Shown: piece after piece, positions 25,712-34,655 of the stretch | Layout of the letters: the number at the start of each line of letters is the position of its first letter | Numbering within the stretch: position 1 is the stretch's first letter | Assembly (NCBI RefSeq): GCF_020923435.1 | Contig: NZ_CP087263.1 | Span: 1,755,970-1,819,969, forward strand | Origin: Brevibacillus humidisoli | GTDB taxonomy: Bacteria; Bacillota; Bacilli; Brevibacillales; Brevibacillaceae | DNA: 64,000 nucleotides | Direction of reading: 5' to 3' | The notes under the pieces: model-generated | Told to the model about the DNA's origin: nothing | The model's database searches: none | The model's input: only the letters and a program-made list of their open reading frames with translations | Position numbers and translations under genes: made by a program

Positions 25712-25828
25712 TCGAACCGATAGTTTCTGCTGCCGCTTCTTTCTACAATGAAGATAGAGAACGATCTGTTCCCTCCGTTACATTTTGGAACGCGGGTCCG
25801 TCCTATCATGTAGAAAGGGGGCTTCTCC

Positions 25829-26671
25829 ATGGGGTATATCCTGACATCAAAGACAAGGCCTCGACAGCAAAGTCAGCAGAAGAAAGTAGATAAACAGGCA
25901 GAGATGAGCAGGAAACGGCTGGGGAAATGGCTTCAAAGAGTGCTGTTTGGCTCTCTCAGTCTCTTCTTGATCAGTTGGATTGGGATTGTTGCAGCCGGAG
26001 AATGGCTGATCGATGATGCGAAGCTCGCCGAGTATCTGAAACCGGTCGACGGGAGGGTCAAAGGAGGAGAGCGGACATATGTATCGCTGCAGGAGATGCC
26101 GGATTACGTCTGGGAAGCATTTGTCTCTATTGAAGACCATCGGTTTTCCTACCATTTCGGGATCGACCCGGTAGGGATCGGCAGAGCTATATGGGTTGAT
26201 CTGAATGAAGGAAAATTATCACAGGGGGGCAGCACCATTACCATGCAGTTGGCCCGCAACCTGTTTCTTACCCATGAAAAGTCGGTCACTCGCAAACTGA
26301 AGGAAATGGTGATCGCGATCAATCTAGAGCGTATGCTTACAAAAGAAGAGATCTTGGAGATGTACCTGAATTACATCTACTTTGGGCATGGACAGTATGG
26401 GATCGAGTCAGCTGCCAACTGGTATTTTGGGAAAAGCGTCTCGAAAGAGGGACAGACGATTACTTTAGGTGAAGCGGCGCTGTTGGCAGCCCTCCCCAAA
26501 GCCCCAGAACTCTACTCCCCTGTGAAAGATTGGGATAAAGCGATGCGACGGCAAGCTGTGGTTCTAAACCGCATGGTAGAACTTGGATATATAACCGAAT
26601 CGGAGAAAGCTGATGTATCCGAGCACGTACTCCTCTCCCCCCAGGCAGCTGCGATGCGTTCCGCCTCATAA
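25829..26671 (+). CDS. Monofunctional peptidoglycan glycosyltransferase (GT51)
   Basis: 280 residues. A basic cytoplasmic N-terminus, one TM helix at about 37-57, then a GT51 domain: EDHRFSYHFGIDP with catalytic Glu102, GGSTITMQLARNLFL, RKLKEMVIAINLER and ILEMYLNYIYFGHGQYGIESAA. No transpeptidase domain follows, so it polymerises lipid II only, as MtgA/SgtB do. AAAGGGGG is 9 bases before the ATG. Single gene. Confidence 0.92.
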   Translation: MGYILTSKTRPRQQSQQKKVDKQAEMSRKRLGKWLQRVLFGSLSLFLISWIGIVAAGEWLIDDAKLAEYLKPVDGRVKGGERTYVSLQEMPDYVWEAFVSIEDHRFSYHFGIDPVGIGRAIWVDLNEGKLSQGGSTITMQLARNLFLTHEKSVTRKLKEMVIAINLERMLTKEEILEMYLNYIYFGHGQYGIESAANWYFGKSVSKEGQTITLGEAALLAALPKAPELYSPVKDWDKAMRRQAVVLNRMVELGYITESEKADVSEHVLLSPQAAAMRSAS

Positions 26672-26843
26672 TGGTTGCAGTGTGTCGTTGTGCCGTGTCG
26701 GTCATCCGAATGCAGAAGATGTACATGAAGAAGGTTTTCTCTTATGATGAGGATAAGGAGAGTCGAGAGATGATCGCCGATCAACTCTAATGCCTGGCTC
26801 TCTCATGTGCTGACAGATTGCGTGAGACAGGAGGATCCATCAG

Positions 26844-28388
26844 ATGTTCGTAGTGACTGCCGATGAGATGAGGAGATTGGATCAATACGTCATCGATCAG
26901 ATCGGCATACCGGCGATTGCGCTGATGGAAAACGCCGGGGCTGCTGTTGCTCGAGAAGTGGTGGCTTTTACACGTGAGAAAGGGGAGAAGCGGACCAACC
27001 GCCCTCTCCACTGGCTCCTGCTGATTGGAAAAGGCAACAACGGCGGCGATGGCCTTGTTGCGGCCAGGCATCTGGTAGAAAGCGGGATAGACGTGACGCT
27101 TCTGTACGCCGAGCCACCGGAAGAGATGCGGGGAGATGCAGCACGGCAGCGGGATGCGGCTGAGCGCTTGGGGATTCCGGCGTCTGTTTACGGTTCTGGC
27201 TCTGGGGGGATTGACTGGCAGTCGTACGATGGTGTTGTTGACGCCTTGTTGGGTACGGGTTCGCGGGGGGCTCCGCGCGGTCCGTATGCAGAACTGATTC
27301 GTATGGTCAATGATAGCGGTCTACCTATTCTGGCAGTCGACATCCCCAGTGGGTTGGACGCTGACACCGGGAGGAGGCATGATCCTTGTATCCAGGCCGC
27401 GAAGACAATCTGTTTTGCCTTTCTCAAGAGAGGATTGGTTCAATCGCCGGGGCGGGAGACGGCAGGAGAAGTGACAGTCGCCCCGATCGGCATCTGGCCG
27501 CAGCATGCGGCACAATTAGACATCCGTTGTTTTCAGTTGGGCAAGTCATGCTTTAGGGAACGGCTCCACTTAGATCCCACGCTCCCTAGGAAAAGTGACA
27601 CACACAAGGGTACGTATGGCCACCTGCTAGTTGTAGCGGGGAGCATGCAGATGAGCGGGGCCGGATTCTTATGCACAAAAGCCGCCTTGCGTACTGGCTG
27701 TGGCCTGGCAACCTGGGCAGTTCCTGAAGCGCTGGTTCCTTCCCTTATCGGGCTGGTTCCGGAGGCCATACTGGCAGCCATCCCTGGTGGATGGACGGAT
27801 TCCTCTTCTGCCGAATCAGTATGTGAGCTGGTACACGGTCGTGATGCTGTGGTAATCGGCCCCGGCATCGGACGTTTTTCTGGCGATACGAACTGGCTCA
27901 GAACCATTTGGGAACAGAGCGACTGTCCACTGGTGCTGGACGCCGACGCCCTCAATATGCTGTCCGATGCTGCGGATTTTAGCGGCTGGCCCCAGCGCAG
28001 AGCAGCAACCCTCCTCACACCGCACCCTGGAGAGATGTCGCGCCTCACTCGTCTGTCCACGAGCGAACTGCAGGCCAATCGAGTCGAGGTTGCCCGCACT
28101 TATGCCGTGGATCACCAACTCACAGTCGTACTTAAAGGAGCGGGGACCGTAGTGGCATCGCCAGATGGAACCACTTATATCAATCCCACGGGAAATCCGG
28201 GCATGTCCACAGGCGGGAGTGGAGACGTACTGGCCGGCATGATCGGTTCGTTGCTGGCACAAGGACTGACGGCTGAACAGGCTGCCTGCCTCGCTGTCTG
28301 GCTGCATGGGAAGGCAGGCGACCGGGTAGCAGCGCAGAGGGGAACCAGCTATTCCCTGATTGCCAGCGATCTGATTGATGCCCTGTAG
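26844..28388 (+). CDS. nnr: Bifunctional NAD(P)HX epimerase / ADP-dependent dehydratase
   Basis: 514 residues. N-terminal YjeF_N epimerase (about 1-215): DEMRRLDQYVIDQIGIPAIALMENAG, GKGNNGGDGLVAARHL and DALLGTGSRG. C-terminal YjeF_C ribokinase-like dehydratase (about 240-510): HKGTYGHLLVVAGS, GPGIGR, LDADALNML, LTPHPGEMSRL and the catalytic GNPGMSTGGSGDVLAG. It repairs hydrated NADH and NADPH. AGGAGG precedes the ATG. Confidence 0.95.
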   Translation: MFVVTADEMRRLDQYVIDQIGIPAIALMENAGAAVAREVVAFTREKGEKRTNRPLHWLLLIGKGNNGGDGLVAARHLVESGIDVTLLYAEPPEEMRGDAARQRDAAERLGIPASVYGSGSGGIDWQSYDGVVDALLGTGSRGAPRGPYAELIRMVNDSGLPILAVDIPSGLDADTGRRHDPCIQAAKTICFAFLKRGLVQSPGRETAGEVTVAPIGIWPQHAAQLDIRCFQLGKSCFRERLHLDPTLPRKSDTHKGTYGHLLVVAGSMQMSGAGFLCTKAALRTGCGLATWAVPEALVPSLIGLVPEAILAAIPGGWTDSSSAESVCELVHGRDAVVIGPGIGRFSGDTNWLRTIWEQSDCPLVLDADALNMLSDAADFSGWPQRRAATLLTPHPGEMSRLTRLSTSELQANRVEVARTYAVDHQLTVVLKGAGTVVASPDGTTYINPTGNPGMSTGGSGDVLAGMIGSLLAQGLTAEQAACLAVWLHGKAGDRVAAQRGTSYSLIASDLIDAL

Positions 28389-28519
28389 AATCGTTTGCCA
28401 TTGCTTCGCAACAGAAGGGATGGCACTAGATAGAATTTTCAAAATGTTTTAAAATAATAGTCGTACCGATCACATCATCAACAGGATGTTGGAAGAAAAA
28501 AAGTCAGGAGGCGAACAGT

Positions 28520-30091
28520 TTGACTGCTGAAGTATGGAATCAAACGCTGACCAACATGCTCGCACAATCTTGCAAGCGCTTTCCGGAGCGGGATGCCCTC
28601 TTTTTTAAGGGGCGCACCTGGGATTACCAGTCCCTATTGGCTGATGTAAACCGATTTGCGAGTGGCTTGAGCGCTCTGGGTATCGGAAAAGGAGACCGTG
28701 TGGCGATCATGCTGCCCAACTGCCCGCAGTATGTGATTGCTTACTATGGTATCCTGACAGCAGGCGGGATCGTGGTGCAGGTGAATCCCATGTCGATAGC
28801 CAATGAGCTGGATCACTATCTGGGAGATTCCGCAGCAAAGGCGATCATCGTCTACGATCAGTTTTTGCCGCAAGTGGAGCAGATACGAAGTGGTTCTGAA
28901 ACGCTGAAAAAGATCGCTGTTGCTTTCCAGCCCGCCTCCTCCCCGTATCCGGAAGGTACGATTTTGTTTGAATCCCTCATCGCTTCCGGGCAACAGGATG
29001 CTCCTGAAGTCCAGCAAACGGCTGACGACGTTGCCGTTCTGCAGTATACGGGAGGGACGACCGGACGCTCCAAAGGTGCAATGCTCACCCACCGCAATCT
29101 GATGGCCAACGCTTATCAAGTCTTCATCATGTTTGGTGGAGAACAGCAAGAGCAGGATCGCATCTTAAATGCCTTGCCGCTGTTCCACGTGTACGGGATG
29201 ACGGTTGGGATGAATGCGGCCATACTCGGAGGCTCCCAGATGATCATCCTGCCTCGTTTTGACCTCAAGGAGACCTTGGAGACCATCCGGGAGACCAGAC
29301 CAACCATTTTCCCAGGTGCCCCTACGATGTACGTCGCGATCAATTCCCACCCCCAAGTGGAGGAATATGGGATTTCCTCCATCCGTCTATGCGTTAGCGG
29401 ATCTGCACCACTGCCGGTCGAGGTCATCAAGGAGTTTGAAGCCAAAACGCGCGGGACGATACTGGAAGGATACGGACTGACGGAAGCTGCTCCCGCCACC
29501 CACTTCAATCCGATGGATAAGCGAAAACCAGGATCAATCGGCAAACCACTGCTGTCTACGGAAGCGAAAGTGGTCGACCTGCATGAAGGTCTGACAGAAG
29601 TTCCGCCAGGTGAAGCAGGTGAACTGATCGTACGTGGACCGCAGGTGATGCTTGGTTACTGGAACATGACCCAGGAGACAGAGATGACGATCCGCAATGG
29701 GTGGCTGTACACGGGAGACATTGCCCGAGTGGATGATGAAGGCTACTTTTACATTGTCGACAGAAAGAAAGATATGATCATCGCCAGTGGCTACAACGTG
29801 TATCCCCGCGAGGTGGAAGAAGTGCTCTATCAGCATCCTTTCATCCAGGAAGCGGTCGTGATCGGTATCCCCGATAGCTATCGGGGCGAAACGGTGAAGG
29901 CTCTTGTCGTCACTAGAGAAGGATCGACGCTGACAGAAGAGGAGGTCATCACGTATTGTCGGCAGCAGATGGCTTCCTACAAGGTTCCCCGCTCGGTTGA
30001 ATTCCGAACTTCCTTGCCCAAGACAGCTGTCGGCAAGATACTGCGCCGTACTTTGAGAGATGAGGTACTCCAGCAGAATACCGGCAGCTAA
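28520..30091 (+). CDS. Long-chain fatty acid-CoA ligase
   Basis: 523 residues, ANL superfamily. ATP loop YTGGTTGRSKGAMLTHRN, EGYGLTEAAPATHFNP, YTGDIARVDDEGYFYIVDRKKDMI and the C-terminal Lys in KTAVGKILRRTLRDE are all present. It activates fatty acids for beta-oxidation or lipid synthesis. The start is TTG at 28520 with AGGAGG 8 bases upstream. The substrate chain length is not visible; LcfA-like is the closest match I recall. A terminator follows. Confidence 0.92.
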   Translation: MTAEVWNQTLTNMLAQSCKRFPERDALFFKGRTWDYQSLLADVNRFASGLSALGIGKGDRVAIMLPNCPQYVIAYYGILTAGGIVVQVNPMSIANELDHYLGDSAAKAIIVYDQFLPQVEQIRSGSETLKKIAVAFQPASSPYPEGTILFESLIASGQQDAPEVQQTADDVAVLQYTGGTTGRSKGAMLTHRNLMANAYQVFIMFGGEQQEQDRILNALPLFHVYGMTVGMNAAILGGSQMIILPRFDLKETLETIRETRPTIFPGAPTMYVAINSHPQVEEYGISSIRLCVSGSAPLPVEVIKEFEAKTRGTILEGYGLTEAAPATHFNPMDKRKPGSIGKPLLSTEAKVVDLHEGLTEVPPGEAGELIVRGPQVMLGYWNMTQETEMTIRNGWLYTGDIARVDDEGYFYIVDRKKDMIIASGYNVYPREVEEVLYQHPFIQEAVVIGIPDSYRGETVKALVVTREGSTLTEEEVITYCRQQMASYKVPRSVEFRTSLPKTAVGKILRRTLRDEVLQQNTGS

Positions 30092-30131
30092 AGCAGAGAA
30101 GATCAAAAGCGATAACAGGCGAGCGACCCAG

Positions 30132-30168
30132 GACTTCAGTTCCTCTGCGTACTGAAGTCTTTCTATTT
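30132..30168 (+). terminator. Terminator after the first acyl-CoA ligase
   Basis: GACTTCAGT (30132-30140) and ACTGAAGTC (30151-30159) form a perfect 9-bp stem with a 10-base loop, followed by TTTCTATTT. The rest of the 260-base gap to 30355 shows no further gene. Confidence 0.75.
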
Positions 30169-30354
30169 CTGATCGCGCCAAGGAGTCTCTTTCCTCCTTA
30201 TAGTGAACCGTACAACACGTGCCAAACCTGTGATCTTGGATAGAACATGTGATATGATATAGGTAAAAGAGATGGAAACAATCCACAACTTTTTCCTATA
30301 CTGCATAGAGTACCGTGGTCATGGGCACGGTTCACCGATAGGGGGGGCATCTTC

Positions 30355-31086
30355 GTGACCAGAGAAACGATCCTGCTCGTCGAGGACGATATAGAGATTT
30401 GCAATCTGTTATCGATGTATTTGGAACGAGAAGGGTTTCAGGTTCGACTGGCTCATGACGACACAGCTTTGGAGCTGGTGAAAGAGCGGGAGCCAGACTT
30501 GATCCTGCTCGATGTGCTGTTGCCGGGACTAAACGGGTTTCAGCTTTGCCGCAAACTACGCGAATGGACCGATGTACCGATATTATTTCTGAGCTGCAAG
30601 GATCAAGACGAGGAAAAGATGTTAGGCTTGGCTATTGGGGGAGATGATTATATCTCCAAACTGGCCAGCATGGAAGAGATCGTAGCACGGGTAAAAGCGC
30701 ATCTCCGCCGTGATCGCCTCAGAAGAAAAGGAGAGGTCAAACGAGCTGTGCGAATCTATGAAGGATTGGAAATCGATGTCGACAGCTGCATGGTCAGGTT
30801 ACATGGTACGCCTGTCCACCTTTCTGTCAAAGAATTGCAGTTGCTGCTGCTTCTGACAAACCACCCGGACAAGGTGTTCAGCACAGAGGAGATCTTTCAA
30901 ACATTGTGGGGTACGCAGAGCTACGGCGATGCGCGAACAGTGAAGGTACATATCAACAATCTTCGCAAGAAAATAGAAGAAGATCCTACCCGCCCCAAAT
31001 CCATCGTCACGATTCGCGGGCTAGGGTACAAATTTGTCAGCGGAGCTAGGTTGGCTTATGACAAACAGACCAATCGCCTTCGCTAG
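30355..31086 (+). CDS. Orphan OmpR-family response regulator
   Basis: 243 residues. Receiver domain with VEDDIE, phospho-acceptor Asp in LILLDVLLPG, Ser in LFLSCKD and Lys in DDYISKLAS. The residue after the Lys is Leu, where nearly all family members have a cis-Pro. A C-terminal winged helix follows (about 135-235) ending RPKSIVTIRGLGYKFVSG. The start is GTG 30355 with a G-rich site upstream. No histidine kinase is adjacent and a terminator follows, so its partner lies elsewhere or it works without one. Confidence 0.88.
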   Translation: MTRETILLVEDDIEICNLLSMYLEREGFQVRLAHDDTALELVKEREPDLILLDVLLPGLNGFQLCRKLREWTDVPILFLSCKDQDEEKMLGLAIGGDDYISKLASMEEIVARVKAHLRRDRLRRKGEVKRAVRIYEGLEIDVDSCMVRLHGTPVHLSVKELQLLLLLTNHPDKVFSTEEIFQTLWGTQSYGDARTVKVHINNLRKKIEEDPTRPKSIVTIRGLGYKFVSGARLAYDKQTNRLR

Positions 31087-31140
31087 CACTCATATTCGTC
31101 AACTTTCCTGTCTACCAGCAAGGATCGTTCCCGCTGCAAA

Positions 31141-31180
31141 GGGGCGGCAGTTTCTACGCGAAAGCTGCCGCCTCTTTCTA
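31141..31180 (+). terminator. Terminator after the orphan response regulator
   Basis: GGGGCGGCAG (31141-31150) pairs with CTGCCGCCTC (31165-31174) with one G-T pair; TTTCTATT follows. Confidence 0.75.
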
Positions 31181-31330
31181 TTGAAGGACGTAAGAGCGTA
31201 GCAAACGCCAAAAAGCGAACTTTATGTGACATGTCTCTCGTACGAGGTGAAAGATAGCTCAATCGGGTCATCATCTTCTAGCCTCTACGAGGTTACACTT
31301 GACCTATAGAGAGAAGAGAGGTGACACATC

Positions 31331-31459
31331 GTGTTGGCGATAGCGAGCGTGAGCAAAAGAGCGGTCTGGCTGGGCATACTGGGAATAGCGGCTGTGGCGG
31401 GAGCGATCCTCCTCTTGACAGGGGGGATCACCTCCTCACCCAAACCAAAGCTGGGATGA
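31331..31459 (+). CDS. Small single-span membrane protein, 42 residues
   Basis: GTG at 31331 is 7 bases after GAGGTGA and opens a 42-codon frame ending at TGA 31457-31459. The product begins MLAIASVSKRAVWLGILG, continues as an Ala/Ile/Leu-rich stretch and ends SSPKPKLG. Residues 10-32 form one hydrophobic helix between a positive N-side and a polar C-tail. It lies 131 bases before ctaG in the oxidase-assembly operon, so it may be an oxidase-associated small subunit or assembly helper. I do not recognise a family. Confidence 0.5.
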   Translation: MLAIASVSKRAVWLGILGIAAVAGAILLLTGGITSSPKPKLG

Positions 31460-31590
31460 AACGATCATTGACGATATCAAATCCTTGCAGTAGCAATGTC
31501 GCTATACTGGACTGACGTGAGCGCCAGTCACTCATACACACGGGACGGCGGCGGATCAAATCATACTGCGAGTGAAGAAGTGAGGGTCTT

Positions 31591-32469
31591 ATGTCGCTGC
31601 AATCTCTCTTGTCAGCCTACGATTTTCAACTTGTCTGGACACCTGAGGTGCTGCTGCTCACAGTGGTGCTGGCAACAGTATACCTCCTGGTCACGGGACG
31701 GTTCCGCCTCTATCTGACTGAGGCGTCCCCCGTCCCACTAGGTAAAAAACTATTGTTTTTGAGCGGCTTGGTTTTCTTCTATCTTGGATTGGGCAGTCCG
31801 TTGAGTCTGATTGGCCACTTTATGTTTAGTGTCCACATGCTTCAGCAAGCGATGCTGTATTTGATCATGCCTCCATTGCTGTTGTTGGGTACGCCCAACT
31901 GGTTGATAGGGTTGGTTATTCGTCTGCCGCTTCTGTCAAAGCTGGTACCAGTGATTACCCACCCTGTCCTGACACTTGTGCTTTTTAACGGACTTTTTTC
32001 GCTCTATCACATGCCAAGCATTTTTGATGCGGTGATGCAAAGCTTTGCCTTGACCACCTTTTTCCGGTTAGCGCTGCTGTTCACAGCATTTTTGATGTGG
32101 CTGCCGATCATCGCCCCTCTGCCGGAGTTTGAGCGGCTGTCAGACCTGCGCAAGATGGGGTATATGTTTCTCAACGGGGTGCTGCTGACACCAGCCTGTG
32201 CGCTGATCATCTTTGCTGGGGTCCCCTTGTATGATACCTATATCAAGGGAACCGCCCTGTTTTGCACGCCGTTTTACGCCGTTCCGCTGCAGGGGCCGAA
32301 GCTGTTGAGCGTCATCAGCACATTAGACGATCAACAATTGGGCGGCGTCATGATGAAGCTGGTCCAGGAAGTTACGTACGGATCAGCCCTAGCCTATATT
32401 TTCTTTCGCTGGTTCCGCCGGGAGCGCGAAGACGACCTGACGGATTTGGCTGATCCGCAAAAAGAGTAA
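31591..32469 (+). CDS. ctaG: Cytochrome c oxidase assembly factor CtaG (caa3 type)
   Basis: 292 residues, about seven membrane helices. HFMFSVHMLQQAMLYLIMPPLLLLGTP and the later FNGLFSLYHMPSIFDA and LQGPKLLSVISTLDDQQLGGVMMKLVQE segments, with their conserved His, Met and Asp residues, match Bacillus CtaG, needed for CuA/CuB insertion into caa3 oxidase. GTGAGGG precedes the ATG. Its stop overlaps an upstream ATG of the SCO gene, placing both in one operon. Confidence 0.92.
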   Translation: MSLQSLLSAYDFQLVWTPEVLLLTVVLATVYLLVTGRFRLYLTEASPVPLGKKLLFLSGLVFFYLGLGSPLSLIGHFMFSVHMLQQAMLYLIMPPLLLLGTPNWLIGLVIRLPLLSKLVPVITHPVLTLVLFNGLFSLYHMPSIFDAVMQSFALTTFFRLALLFTAFLMWLPIIAPLPEFERLSDLRKMGYMFLNGVLLTPACALIIFAGVPLYDTYIKGTALFCTPFYAVPLQGPKLLSVISTLDDQQLGGVMMKLVQEVTYGSALAYIFFRWFRREREDDLTDLADPQKE

Positions 32470-32483
32470 TGCGAAGGAGAGTC

Positions 32484-33140
32484 ATGCGACGGAGGGAGGA
32501 GTTGGCCGTGACGGTCAAACACCATATCAGCAGAGCGCGCAAACAAACGGATGCGCTGATACTGCTGGCGGCAGTGGCGCTGATTGGTCTGTTGGCCTAT
32601 TGGCTCTGGTGGGGAGTTCAGGGAGCCAAGCAGCGGATCACATTGCCCGATATTACCCTGACCACCATCGATGGAGAGGCGTATCGATTAAAACAGCAGG
32701 CAGGACCCATTCGCCTGCTCTCGTTTATATATACACGCTGTCCGGACATCTGTCCAGCTACCACGATCAAGATGGTGGAGCTGCAGCAGCAGCTGCGCAA
32801 AGAAGGGATCTTTGGCAAGCAAGCAGAATTTGTGACGATCACGATTGATCCACTCAACGATACACCCGACGTGCTGAGGAAGTACGCCCAGGCGTTGGAA
32901 ATCGACACCGACGGCTGGGCGATCTTGCGCGGATCGGAGGACGAGACCAGCCAAATCACGGATGCCTTTCAGTTTTATACGGAAAAACTGGAAAGTGGGC
33001 TGGTCGCTCACTCATCGATTACGTATCTGATCGATCAGCAGAACCACATCTACAAAACCTACGGGATGGGCGGCGACTTCGACCCAGAACAAGTACGAAA
33101 CGATATGGAAAATCTGATAAAGGAAGGTAGCGAGCAATGA
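32484..33140 (+). CDS. SCO1/SenC copper chaperone
   Basis: About 218 residues. One N-terminal TM anchor (about residues 21-45), then a thioredoxin-like domain outside the membrane. Copper ligands are the CPDIC pair in YTRCPDICPATT and the His in VAHSSITYLID. SCO proteins deliver Cu to the CuA site of cytochrome oxidase subunit II. Several starts are possible: ATG 32469 overlapping ctaG, ATG 32484 after AAGGAG, and GTG 32508 after GGAGGGAGGAG. I chose 32484. Confidence 0.9.
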   Translation: MRRREELAVTVKHHISRARKQTDALILLAAVALIGLLAYWLWWGVQGAKQRITLPDITLTTIDGEAYRLKQQAGPIRLLSFIYTRCPDICPATTIKMVELQQQLRKEGIFGKQAEFVTITIDPLNDTPDVLRKYAQALEIDTDGWAILRGSEDETSQITDAFQFYTEKLESGLVAHSSITYLIDQQNHIYKTYGMGGDFDPEQVRNDMENLIKEGSEQ

Positions 33141-33928
33141 AATCATGGAACAGGGTCTGGCTGGCGGTGGCTATCATGCTGCTGCCGGCATGCGGCAAGG
33201 AAGAAGCAAATCTGGAAGTTCCCGTTCCGATTCAGGTATCAAGCGAAATCAATCCGTCAGCGCCTGAAACGGGACAGCCAGTCACGTTTTCTGTGACGGT
33301 GAAACAGGGAGAGGCAACAGTTGACGATGCCAAGGAGGTCCGCTTTGAACTGTGGCAAGAAGGGCAGGAGGAGCATGCGTTTGTCGATGCAAAAAGCAAA
33401 GGCGACGGCGTATACGAAGCAGAGAAGTCGTTCGCTCAACCGGGAACCTATCACATGATGTACCATGTGACGGCCAGAGGATTTCACAGCATGGACAAGC
33501 AGCAGTTTTCAGTCATGGGAGCAGAGGGAGAGCAGCCTGAGGACCAGGGGAAGGGGGATGTCTCAGCAGGTACAGGACAAGAAGCCGACCACAGCGAAGA
33601 GCATGCTGCCCCTGGATCGGAACATCAGCACAGTAGCGGAATCGCGATCCACTTCCTGACCAGCGACGAGATCACGGCCAAGCAGGTGAACACATTTAAG
33701 GCACATATCCAGCAAGGAGAGGATTCGCTCCGCGAAGCGACTGTTCGCTTTGAGTACTGGCGGGGAGATGAAGAGCAACACCAGTTTGTCGATGCGACAG
33801 AAGCAGACCCAGGCGTATACCAAGCTGACGTTCCCATCTCCTCACCGGGGGTTTATACCGTTGTTGTTCATGTGGAAAAGGGCGATCAACTGCATGAGCA
33901 CAAAGAAGTGACCGTGCAGGCAAAGTAG
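33137..33928 (+). CDS. Lipoprotein with two FixH/YtkA-like domains
   Basis: 263 residues. Signal peptide with lipobox LLPAC (Cys19). Two similar beta-sandwich domains, at about 30-130 and 170-262, share the pattern VRFE(L/Y)W...E.H.FVDA......GVY.A......PG(T/V)Y, resembling the YtkA/FixH fold. They are joined by an acidic, His-rich linker (DHSEEHAAPGSEHQHSSG) that could bind copper. It overlaps the SCO gene by 4 bases. A role in copper handling or oxidase assembly follows from context, not from any known motif. Confidence 0.8.
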   Translation: MKSWNRVWLAVAIMLLPACGKEEANLEVPVPIQVSSEINPSAPETGQPVTFSVTVKQGEATVDDAKEVRFELWQEGQEEHAFVDAKSKGDGVYEAEKSFAQPGTYHMMYHVTARGFHSMDKQQFSVMGAEGEQPEDQGKGDVSAGTGQEADHSEEHAAPGSEHQHSSGIAIHFLTSDEITAKQVNTFKAHIQQGEDSLREATVRFEYWRGDEEQHQFVDATEADPGVYQADVPISSPGVYTVVVHVEKGDQLHEHKEVTVQAK

Positions 33929-34017
33929 GGCGAGGGCAAGCCCAATTGACGCTGCAGCTTGTATACGTGATGGTCAGTGAAAGAGGTGGCCGTGATGCAG
34001 AGAGGGGGGGCGAACGG

Positions 34018-34515
34018 ATGATCATCGGAGTTGTGGCTGATACCCATATCGCAAAACCCGACCGCAAACTGCCGGAGCCGCTCGTGGCCGGTTTATACGG
34101 AGTTGACCTGATTGTACATGCCGGAGATTGGACTACGATGCAGGTCTATGAACAGCTAGCGTGCTTGGCTCCTGTTGTCGGCGTATACGGAAATGCGGAT
34201 GACGAGGAGGTAAAACAGCATTTTAAACAGAAAGAAGTGCTGCGGCTGGAAGGGTATGAGATCGGCGTCGTACACGGAGACGGAAAAGGGAAAACGACCC
34301 GCCGCAGAGCTCTAGACGCCTTCGCTGGAGAGTCTCTAGATTTGCTTATATTCGGTCATTCTCATATCCCGCTGCTGGAACCGCATGGAGAGATCTTGTT
34401 GTTTAATCCTGGCTCTCCGACCGACAAACGGAGACAGCCCTTGTATACGTACGGGCTGGTCGAATTGTCCGATTCGCTGCAGGTCCGGCACTGCTCGTAT
34501 GCGGCCAAATCGTAG
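34018..34515 (+). CDS. YfcE/MJ0936-type metallophosphoesterase
   Basis: 165 residues. Metal-binding motifs in order: GVVADTHI (D, H), VHAGDW, GNADDEE (GNxD in place of GNCD), GVVHGDG and FGHSHIP. These small calcineurin-fold enzymes hydrolyse phosphodiesters; the natural substrate is unknown. ATG 34018 is the first good start before MIIGVVADTH; the longer frame from 33946 adds a non-conserved head. Confidence 0.88.
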   Translation: MIIGVVADTHIAKPDRKLPEPLVAGLYGVDLIVHAGDWTTMQVYEQLACLAPVVGVYGNADDEEVKQHFKQKEVLRLEGYEIGVVHGDGKGKTTRRRALDAFAGESLDLLIFGHSHIPLLEPHGEILLFNPGSPTDKRRQPLYTYGLVELSDSLQVRHCSYAAKS

Positions 34516-34655
34516 CTTGCCGGGAACAGGGGAACGAGCAGCACGCAGCCCCACCGTATCACGGATGGTTGGTTGGCCCTTGGAAGGGAGCATGGTATAC
34601 TTGCAACAGGTCCCGCGGAAGAGCGATTGCTGAACGGAGGAGGTATCATCCTAGC

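Noticed and set aside
26700-26790. Short frame MKKVFSYDEDKESREMIADQL before nnr
   Set aside because: No ribosome site and no second line of support.
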